64,000 nt of DNA from Pyropia yezoensis (lineage: Eukaryota; Rhodophyta; Bangiophyceae; Bangiales; Bangiaceae). Both the position numbers and the translations under genes were made by a program. The notes beneath the pieces were generated by a model. It was given only the letters and a program-made list of their open reading frames with translations, was not told the DNA's origin and did not search any database. This document shows positions 56,600-64,000 of the stretch, in pieces. Positions within the stretch are counted from its first letter, which is position 1. Every line of letters begins with the position of its first letter. The stretch covers positions 17,097,346-17,161,345 of the forward strand of contig CM020618.1 of the NCBI GenBank assembly GCA_009829735.1, written 5' to 3'.

Positions 56600-59500
56600 C
56601 AAACTCCGGCGGGAAGCCTGGCCACGGCGAAGAAGCAGGAGGGAAGCCCGCGAATAGTCTCCAGGCCTCGGTCTGTGAGCCCCACCCGGCATGAGGATCC
56701 GAGCATGGCTCGGTTGTTTCGTAGAGACAACAAAAATCTCACCCGGTCGTGGCCCGAGCGTCCACGAGCCGCGCCTGTCAATGTCATCAGCGACATGCGT
56801 CCACTGTCCAGAGCTGACCCCGACACGCCAGCCTCGGGCCCGCGTCGAGTCCCTTGTCATGGGGGAACCGGGCCTGCCTGCCCCGCGGACATGTCAGCCT
56901 TCACGGACCACAGCCGTGTCACCAACCAACAACGCGCCGCTCCTGGGGCAGCCCCTCCCCGCCCCCACCCCCCCCCACCTCCCCCCCCCACCCGCTCCTC
57001 CCCACCACCACCACCAGCCCCAGCGCCTTTCTCCCCCCCCACCCCACCACCAGCCCTACCCCCTCCCCCCCCCCCATGCCCAGCCCCACCTCTTCCCCCC
57101 CCCACCACCAGCCGCACTTCCCTCAGCCCCCCCCCCCCCACCCCCAACCCCCTCCGCTCCCCCCCCCCCCGGCGCCTCCCGGCGGCCGGGCCGGCGACGG
57201 CGCCGGCCGCGCGGCGCGCACCGCCACCATGGCGGCGCTGCTGCTGGTGGACAAGACGGCGACGGTGGACGTCATCGCCGTCGACGCCCGGGCGGCGAGA
57301 GCGCCCCGCGGCGGCGCGGTGGCCTCCGCCACGCTCCCCGGCCGCGGCCGCGGCCAGGCGGCGGTGGCGGCTGTCGCCTTATCCCGCGACAACATGGACG
57401 TGGTGGGCGGCGGGCCGGCGGCGGCGGACGCGACGGCGGGGCTGGCCGACGGGGCGGGCACCCTCGCGGCAATGGCGGCCAAGTGCGGCACGGCGGCGAC
57501 GGAGGACGGGCCCGTCGGCGGTGCGGCGGCGGCCGCGGCGCTGGGCGGCCGCGTCGTGGCCGCGGTGGCGGCCGGTGGCGGCGGCGGGCCGGCCGCCGTC
57601 GACGTGAACGAGGTCGGCGACGGGCCGGCGGTGGTGGACGCGGCGGCGGCGAGGGCCGACGAGCCGGACAATCTCCCGGCGACGGCGGCTGAGGGCGGTC
57701 CAGCGGCGACAACGGACGGGCTCGTCGGCGGCGCGGCGGTGGCCGTGGCAGCGAGTGGGCGTGGCGGGGCCGCCCTGGTTGCCTGCGACCGGCCGGCGGC
57801 GGCAGGCACGGCAGCAGCAACGGCCGCCGCGACGGACACCCTCCTGGCGGCGGAGGCAGTCGGCGGCCAGGCGGCGACGGCCGACGGCGCGCCGGCCGCA
57901 TCCGGCGGGGCGGCCGCCAAGGGGGGGGGGGACGGGGGCGGGGGCTGCGGCGGTGGGGGGGTGTCGTGGCTGAGCGGGGGGGGTAGACCCCCCCCCGTCG
58001 GCCCCCCCGCCGACGCCGTGACCGCTGCCGCCAACCCCCGCGGCAAGGGGGGGCAGGCCCGCGGCGGCGGCGCCACCGCGGCCGCGTCGGGGACGGCTAG
58101 CGGCGGCGCGGCGGTCACGGCCGGGGGCGTGTCAGAGGCTGGCCGGCCGCCGCCAGTGGACGAATAGCTGGCGGTGGTGGGTGCGGGCTGGGCGGGCGGC
58201 TACGGTGGCGGCGGTGGGGGTACGGAGCTTAGCGGGGGGGGGCGACCCCCCCCCGCTGGGCCCCCCACGGCCGCCTCTGCCGCCGCCGCGCTCGCCCGTG
58301 CCGCCGGCCTGGCTGCGAACGGCGCCGGCACGGCGGCAACGGCGGCGACGGCGGTACGCGGCGGGCCGGGCGCGGCGGGCGGGCGGCCGGTTTGGGGTGC
58401 CGGGAGGGGCGGGGGTGGCGGGGGGGGGGGGGGGGGGGGGGGTTGTGCTGGGCGGCGGGGGGTGTTCTCCCCCGTCGCCCCCCCCTTGGCCTCCTTCGCC
58501 ACCGCCGTTGCCACCGCCGCCGCCGCCACGGCGCCGCGTGGAAGCGTCATTGCCGTGGCGGCGGCGGCTACGCGCGGCGAGGCGGCCCTGCCGGCGACGG
58601 GCGGCGGGCACGCCGCGGCGCGCACGTCGGAGGCGGCGGGTGGCGGGTGGGCGGGGGGTGGTGGGCCGGCAGGCGGGTGCGGGGGGCTTGGCGGTGGGGG
58701 GCGCTCCCCTGCCGCCCGCACCCCCCCAACCGCAAGTGCCGCGGGGGGCACCCCCACCGCCACCGAGAGGGTGGTGGCCGCCGCCAGCGGTGCGGCGGCG
58801 GCGACGCGCGGCAAGGCGGCGACGGCCGCCGGCGCGCCGGTCGCACTCGGCGGGGCGGCGGCCACGCGTGGGGGGGTCGGGGGCGATGGCCGCGGCGGTG
58901 GGGGGGTGTTGTGGCGGTGCGGGGGGGAGCGATCCCCCTCCGTCCGCCCCCCCGCCGGAGCCGCGACCGCTGCCGCCAAGCCCCGCGGCCAGGGGGGGCA
59001 GGCGCGCGACGGCGGCGCAACTCCGGCCGCGGCGGCGACGTTGGTCGGCGGCGCGAGGGTCGCGGCGGTCGTGCACGCGCCGGCGGCTGGCCGGCCGCCG
59101 CCCGCGACGGCCGTCGAAGCGGGGGCGAGTGGTGGCGGGGGGGGGGCGACTGTGGCGGCGGGAGGGGGTGGGAGCTCGGTGGGGGGGTGCGACCCCCCCC
59201 CGCCGGCCCCCCCACGGCCGTCCCGACGGTCGTCGCGTCCGCCCGCGCCGCCTTAAGGCTGCAAGCGGCGGCGCCGCGCCGACGGCGCCGGCGCTTGCGG
59301 CAAACGTCTGGGCGCTTGACGGCCGGCCGGGCGCGGCCGGCAGCTGGCCCGGTGGGTGTGTCAGGGGGGGCGACAGTGGTGGCGGGGGCGGTGGGGGGTT
59401 GAGGCCCGCGCCGCGTCCGTGTTGGCCCGCGCCGCGGCGGCCGCCTCGACCGCCGGCGGCGGTCGCGGGGCCGAGCAGCAGCCCCGAGCCGCCGCCGCCC

Positions 59501-59900
59501 GCCGACCCGTCGGCGGCGGTGCCCCAGCTGCGGCCGCCGCTGCTGCTGCCCCCACCCCCGCCGCCGCCGCCGCCGCCGGCACCGCCGCTGCCAGAGGTGG
59601 AAAGGAGGGTAATATCCCCCTCGCGGGTGGCAAAGGGGGTGCTCACCACCGCGCTCAGCTCCACGTCGGGCGGCAGCGGCGGGCCCGCGACGCCCCCCCC
59701 ACCGCCGCCGCCCCCGCCACCGCCACCACCGCCGCCGGCCCCTCCCCGCCCGCCCCCCGCGCCCGCGCCGCCCCCCCCCCCCCCAGGGACGTCCCCCTCG
59801 AGCGCCGACTCGGCAAGCGCGGCGGCGACGCCCGCATCCCCGTCCGCGCCGCCCAGGAACAGCGTCAGCCGGACGCGCTTGCCCAGCGGGTCGCCGCCCC
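56600..59900. repeat. GC-rich repeat block with an approximately 946-bp tandem duplication
   Basis: 56940-57180 is C-rich. From about 57230 to 59250 two similar blocks lie in tandem. Matching landmarks are accgctgccgcc at 58021 and 58966, and gcgaccccccccc at 58242 and 59189, so the period is 945-947 bp. Plus-strand frames 57231-58167 and 58174-59256 are Ala/Gly/Asp-rich with internal sub-repeats. They could be translated but nothing supports it. Confidence 0.6.
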
Positions 59901-59920
59901 CGCCGCCGCCGCCGTCCAGG

Positions 59921-60811
59921 TCAATCGACGCGCGGAGGCACGTCCACCGCCCCGCTCAGCAGCTCCTCCTCCTCCTCGTCCACCACCGCCGCCGCGGCCG
60001 CCGCACCCCCCGGCGCGTCCTCCCCTGCCCCCGCCGGCCGGTGGCGATGGGAGGTGGCCGCCGCGGACGCCCGCCGCACGTCGGCGACGCTGAGGACGCC
60101 GCTGTTCACCAGCTGCGTCAGCTCCCACTGCTCCGTATCCGCAATCCGGTGCCGCCGCGGCGCACCGTCGCGCCCGTCCCCGGCGGGGGCGCCGCCGCCG
60201 CCGCCGCCGCCGCGGGCGGCGCGGCGGGCGAGCGCCCGCTGCCGCTCCACCAGCTCCCGGTCCGACACCTCCAGCGCGGCGACATCAATGCCCGAGCCGA
60301 GGAAGTTTTCCGGCTCGGCGCTCCCGCTCAGCAGGGCTCCTGGGCCGGTGCTTGCGCCCAGGGCGGTGGCGGGCCCGCTGCTCGCACCCACTAGCGTCGC
60401 CGAGCCGCTGGGCGGCCCCAGCGGCAGGAGCGCGCCAAAGCGGCTGCGGCGGGGGGGCCCCCCCGACGCACGCCGCCCATCCGACGGGCGGCGGTCGAGG
60501 ACAAACGGGGCGGCGGCGGCGTCTGGGTCTGTCACCAGCGACGACGGGGGCGCGGCCCCCCGCGCGGCCGCCTTGTGCACGATGCCGTGGACGTCGGCAA
60601 ACAGCTCCTCCGGCAGCCCCCCGTCGTCGCCACTCGCGTCGCGCGTCGCCTCACGGGCGGCGGCGGCAAACGCGGTGTAGGCGGGGTGGCCCGCCGCAAT
60701 GGCCAGGAGGAACTCGGCCACGTCCGTGTCGTCGACGCCAACGTGGCGCTTCAGCGCCGCCGTAATTTGCGACAGCTGCGCGAGCCGCTCCAGTTTTTGT
60801 AGGCCGTCCAT
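59921..60811 (-). CDS. PRP22/DHX8-like N-terminal region; helicase core not seen
   Basis: 296 residues from ATG 60811. Residues 1-75 match the N-terminal domain of the splicing DEAH helicase PRP22/DHX8: KLERLAQLS, HVGVDDTDVAEFLLAIA and LPEELFADVHGIVH align with KLEYLSLVS, HLGI-D-LAEFV and the LL-TIHGI motif. Near the C-terminus RIADTEQWELTQLVNSGVLS matches the PRP22 linker R(I/M)S-PE(K/R)WE-KQ(L/M)I-(S/A)GVL, followed by an acidic DEEEEELL patch as in the family. The S1 domain that normally lies between is absent, replaced by Gly/Ala/Ser-rich sequence. No DEAH core (Walker A GETGSGKTT) is found downstream. PRP22 frees spliced mRNA from the spliceosome. It may be a truncated copy, or continue through an unrecognised intron or frame error. 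Confidence 0.65.
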   Translation of the reverse strand: MDGLQKLERLAQLSQITAALKRHVGVDDTDVAEFLLAIAAGHPAYTAFAAAAREATRDASGDDGGLPEELFADVHGIVHKAAARGAAPPSSLVTDPDAAAAPFVLDRRPSDGRRASGGPPRRSRFGALLPLGPPSGSATLVGASSGPATALGASTGPGALLSGSAEPENFLGSGIDVAALEVSDRELVERQRALARRAARGGGGGGGAPAGDGRDGAPRRHRIADTEQWELTQLVNSGVLSVADVRRASAAATSHRHRPAGAGEDAPGGAAAAAAVVDEEEEELLSGAVDVPPRVD

Positions 60812-61274
60812 GGCGGCGGCGGCGGCAGGCGGCAGTCGCGGGCACGACCGCACGCCGCTCGTGCGCGCGGGGAAGAGGACGCAGAAGACGTGGTGGCCAG
60901 CGCGAGCAGGGAGGCCGACCTCTGCCACGACACGCAAGACGTCGGTGGGAGGAGTGTCACCCCACGTTTCTTGAAAATGTTGTCTTGACCACCGAAGCTT
61001 CAAGAGAAAAATTGAAAACGTGGACTATTTTACGGCCAAAGCTGGTGACTCGTATGCCGCCGTACGGCCAGCACAGTCGTTTGCCTCCTCCGACGTCTCT
61101 CCACCTCGTATCCTCCTCGTACATACCCGGCGCACCCTACTCCATTCGCTACGGCCAGCCATCCAACGTACGTGTTGTCCAGCCCCCATCGGTGCTCGTC
61201 ACCCGCTCGCCCGCCTTGGCCGTCCGCCCTCGGGCTCGCTAACCATCTTGCTGCCCGACGCCCGCCGCGCGGCG
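60812..61274. other. Intergenic spacer
   Basis: 463 bp between the RHL1-like stop and the PRP22-like start. Mixed composition and lower GC than its flanks near 60965-61030, which suits a promoter, but no element can be assigned. Confidence 0.4.
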
Positions 61275-62257
61275 TCAGCCGACCACAAAGTCGCTGTCCT
61301 CCTCCTCGCCCCCCCCCTCCCCTCCCTCCTCCTCACTCCCAACGTACTCGCCATAGCCGTCAGCGACATCGTCGTGGCGCGCCCGCTTGCGCGTCGACGT
61401 GCGGCGGGCGGGGGTGTCCACCCCCTGGGCGCCGCCGTCCAACCCGCCCAACCCCCCCTCGTACGCCGCCGCCTCCTCCGCCTCTGCCTCCTCCTCCCCA
61501 TCCAAGCAGATGGCCTCGCCCTCTGCGGGCCGCTTGCCCCCCCCCCCCCCCCCCCCCCGCCCGCCGGCGGCCTCTGCCCGGCCGCGCGCGGCGGCCTCGG
61601 CCCCCCCCTTGGGCCAAATGTCCGCCCCCCCCCCCTCGCCCACCACCGCCGCGAGCCCCGCCGGCAGCGGCAGCACCGCCTCGGTCGGGTTCCCCGCCGC
61701 CCCCCCCACCCACGCCCACTCCCCAAACACCACCACCGTCTCCATCACGTCCTCACACACAGCCGCCTTGCCCGCCCCCCCCCCGCGGAGCGTCAGCACC
61801 GCGTTGCGCGGGTAAAAGTGGACGCCCCAGCACTTTAGGCGGCCGACTTCGTCCCCCCCCCAGGCGGCGGGCCCAAACTCAATGTACAGGACGGGGGTGG
61901 GGGTGTCGAGGGCGGCCAGGTGGCCGATGCGTGCGCCCGCCGTCAGGGACAGCCCGCCGGGGAGGAGGAAGAGGTAGCGGGAGCGGCGGCCGACGGCGCG
62001 CTTGACGATATCCGCCCCGTCGCAGCGCGCCAGCGCGCGGGGGACGCCAGGGGGGGGGGGGGGGGCTCCGGGGGGGGCGGGGGGGGGCGGGGGGTCGACC
62101 CGCCCGACGCGGGGGAGGCGGGCGGCGACGCGTCCGCGTCAGGCGGCAGCGACGGCGGGTCGGCCGCGAGGAGGGTGCCCGCACAGACGTCCCGCAGGCG
62201 GGCAACGGTGAGCTCCGCGGTCGTCTTTTGGCGGGGGGGCTTGCGCTTGGGCGCCAT
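61275..62257 (-). CDS. RHL1: RHL1-like DNA topoisomerase VI accessory protein (frame broken at a poly-G run)
   Basis: Starts at ATG 62257 (MAPKRKPPRQKTTAELTVAR); ends at 61275. The conserved core has DGADIVKRAVGRRSRYLFLLPGG, IGHLAALDTPTPVLYIEF, GRLKCWGVHFYPRN, LTLRGGG, CEDVMETVVVFGEWAWVG and NPTEAVLPLPAGL as successive segments. These align in order with plant RHL1 (DIIRKSQRKNRFLFSFPG, IGDL-LSTKNPVLYL-F, GRMKLFG-LYPKNRYLTL, LC-DYFDNMIVF-E-WWIG, NPEEARLDFPKEL). The C-terminus is Gly/Ala/Glu-rich and acidic with a basic patch, as in RHL1. In plants RHL1 works with the TOP6A/TOP6B enzyme in endoreduplication. The N-terminal 50 residues and the core are in different frames. The change falls in G/C homopolymers at 62050-62095 and is probably a sequencing indel or a small intron. 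Confidence 0.72.
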
Positions 62258-63055
62258 CCCGGCGCGCGGTCCGGGGCAGGGAGCGGCGGGCGGGGGAGGG
62301 GGGGCGGCGGGACGAGGCGGCGTACGGCAATCGGGGGGAAGGGTGGTCAGCGACGTGAGCGAGACCCCAGGGGATGCCCAGGGATGGGGGTGTCCTCTGC
62401 CCCACAGTGGCAGCGCGCGCGACCCGCGCCGCCACCCAGCACCGCGCACCGGTTGACGCCGTCGCCACTGTCGCGGGGCGGCGCGGCCGAGCACCACACG
62501 CCCCGGGCAGGGAAGCACCGCCAGACAGCTCTGCGTCCGAAAACAGCGGCCGACCCGCCGGCGAGACACCGCGGCGGGCAGTGGCGCGGGAGGCGGCGTC
62601 GTGAATAGCCAGCCAGATGGAGAACGTGGGTGGCGGTGGGAGGGAGGGCGGGCGCGCCCGCGCGCGCTCGCAGTGTCGAGGCGTAGATCGAGGCGACACC
62701 AAAATGCGCCGCCAGATCCAAATTCAGGGGCGGCACCGCCCTGAATTCCACAGCGGGGCTCAAGTCTGGGGTGGTGTTTTCGGCTGCCGCCGTCGTCTTG
62801 GCCGTCGTCGTCTCGGCCGACGGCGGCGGCAAGCGTCTGCCTTGGCTCGTGTCTACCCCTCGCGCACCCCCCCGCCCCCAACTTCCTGGCGTGACGAGCA
62901 AAGAAAGCAGCCGCCACCCCACCTTGCAAGGGAATCAACTACCGACTGCTGCTCGGCACTCGGTTTGGTGCGGGCGCCTGCCGCGGACGCCCCCTCCCCC
63001 GCGCCCGCCGCCGGCACTCGCGCTGCTGGCCGCGACGCTGGCGGCCGCGGCCACG
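62258..63055. other. Intergenic spacer between divergent genes
   Basis: About 800 bp between the RHL1-like start (minus) and the next plus-strand start. No supported gene; open frames here are Arg/Pro-rich. It should hold both promoters. Confidence 0.4.
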
Positions 63056-64000
63056 ATGAAGACCACCCCTGTGGCCGCCGGGGCGGCGGTGGCGTCGCCC
63101 AAGAAGCAGCGGGGGGCGGCAAAGGCGGCAACGGCGGCGCCCGCGACACCCTTCCCCGCTGCCCTGCCGGCGGCCGCCGCCCCTGCCGTGCCGCGGCCGT
63201 CGTCGTCCAAGAAGAAGCGCCGCGCCCGCGAGCCCGACGTCGCCCCGCCGGCGCCGCCGCCGTCGACGGCGCCGCCACCGTCGACGGGGCCGCCACCGTC
63301 GACGGCGCCGCCGCCGTCGACGGCGACGCCGCCGCCGCCGACGGGGCCTGCCGCCCCCGCCGTTGCAGACGGCGGTGCGGCCACGGCGCCCGCTCCCGCC
63401 GCACCCGCCCCCGCCGCCGGGGAGGCGCCGCCGGCGAAAAAGGCGCGCATCCTCCGCGGTTCCGCCGCCCGCGCCGCCGCGCGCGCCGCCGGCGCGGCGG
63501 CCGCCGCCGCCGGCCGCGCGGCAGGGGGGGGGGGGGGCGACCCGCCGCCACCCGCCGCTGCCGCCGGCGGCGGTGCGGGGGGTGGCGCCCCCGCCGCACC
63601 CGCCGCCGCCACCGAGCCCGCGCCGTCGTCGGCGGCGGCGGCCACCCCGGGGGAGCCCCCAAAGGTGCCCCGCGGCCGCGGCGGCAAGCGGCACATGGCG
63701 GCCAAGGAGCGGCGGGCGGCGGCGCAAGCGCGCGACGCTGCCGCGGCGGCGGCGGCCAAGGCGCGGCGGCGGGCGGTTGCCGCGGCCGCCGGCGGTGGAG
63801 GCGATGACCTGGCCGACAACCTGGACCTGCCGACGGCGGGGGCGGCCGCCGCCGCCGCCGCGGCTGCCGCGGGCGCCGCACGCAAGGCGGCGCGCAAGGC
63901 GGCGCGCAAGGCCAACCCGACGCCGGGCCGCGTCGCGCGCGTCGCCGCCCACGAGGCAGAGCGCGCCACCGTCGACGGGCCGCTCTTTAGTGACCCCGCC
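63056..64000 (+). CDS. Possible Slx9-like ribosome-biogenesis protein (cut by window end)
   Basis: ATG at 63056, open to the last base, 315 residues so far. Mostly Ala/Pro/Gly-rich with basic islands (SSSKKKRRAREPD, KKARILRGSAARAAARAA, KVPRGRGGKRHMAAKERRAA). The layout is a basic KER helix, then DDLADNLDLP, then a basic linker and VARVAAHEAERATVDGPLFSD. It recalls Slx9/FAM207A proteins, which carry a basic helix, a short acidic D-L--L segment and a C-terminal E--R---VL--P-F--DP motif, and act in 18S rRNA maturation and 40S export. The match is weak in length and rests on the last 25 residues. The frame is preferred over the longer ones because of these motifs and the Lys-rich texture. Confidence 0.4.
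   Translation, partial: MKTTPVAAGAAVASPKKQRGAAKAATAAPATPFPAALPAAAAPAVPRPSSSKKKRRAREPDVAPPAPPPSTAPPPSTGPPPSTAPPPSTATPPPPTGPAAPAVADGGAATAPAPAAPAPAAGEAPPAKKARILRGSAARAAARAAGAAAAAAGRAAGGGGGDPPPPAAAAGGGAGGGAPAAPAAATEPAPSSAAAATPGEPPKVPRGRGGKRHMAAKERRAAAQARDAAAAAAAKARRRAVAAAAGGGGDDLADNLDLPTAGAAAAAAAAAAGAARKAARKAARKANPTPGRVARVAAHEAERATVDGPLFSDPA
63251..63322 (+). repeat. 18-bp tandem repeat, four units
   Basis: gcgccgccaccgtcgacg-type units in a row, coding PPPSTA/G in the frame starting at 63056. Confidence 0.93.

Noticed and set aside
56691-60394. Several long overlapping frames on both strands
   Set aside because: GCC/GGC repeats leave all frames open; no recognised motif except in the minus-strand PRP22-like part.
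62617-63807. Longer plus-strand frame overlapping the Slx9-like frame
   Set aside because: Arg/Gly-rich with no motif; the frame starting at 63056 has Lys-rich islands and the end motif.
1-64000. tRNA, rRNA, or bacterial-type operon signals
   Set aside because: No cloverleaf, no rRNA sequence and no ribosome-binding-site pattern was recognised; gene content is eukaryotic.

Overview
The window is nuclear DNA from a GC-rich, apparently intron-poor eukaryote. The best lineage clue is an RHL1-type gene at about 61.3-62.3 kb. RHL1 is an accessory subunit of the plant/algal topoisomerase VI complex, so an alga or other member of the plant lineage is favoured. High GC, long G/C homopolymers, short intronless genes and heavy transposon load would fit a Bangiales-type red alga, but the genus cannot be fixed from sequence alone.

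Layout. 1-29 kb is a nest of chromodomain-bearing Ty3/gypsy LTR retrotransposons. Family A has two copies facing opposite ways. Copy 1 (minus strand, <1-8286) has intact gag and pol. Copy 2 (plus strand, 13418-22796) is complete with both LTRs and a CATCT target-site duplication, but carries many stops and frameshifts. Copy 2 sits inside the integrase of a decayed family B element (minus strand, 12825-29067). Family A has a third ORF on the antisense strand downstream of pol. Both families use the same 19-nt primer-binding site and are unusually rich in tiny inverted repeats. 9-12.7 kb is G-rich repeat sequence with no recognised gene.

29-32 kb is a more AT-balanced segment with a decayed Helitron helicase. 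32.3-44.5 kb is a giant ankyrin-repeat gene: a diverged N-terminus followed by 29 nearly identical 399-bp units, each coding four ankyrin repeats. The array stops abruptly at 44505 in very GC-rich DNA. 46640-50148 is a complete Tigger/pogo-like DNA transposon with 25-bp terminal inverted repeats, TA duplication and an open transposase. 50-54.9 kb is low-complexity GC-rich DNA.

54.9-64 kb carries the ordinary host genes: a multi-pass membrane protein of unknown function (minus), a protein matching the N-terminus and pre-helicase linker of the splicing helicase PRP22/DHX8 but with no helicase core seen (minus), the RHL1-like gene (minus, frame broken at a poly-G run) and the start of a possible Slx9-like ribosome-biogenesis protein (plus, cut by the window end). 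The intervening DNA is GCC/GGC-rich repeats with long homopolymers, where sequencing indels are likely and several frame breaks should be read with that in mind.
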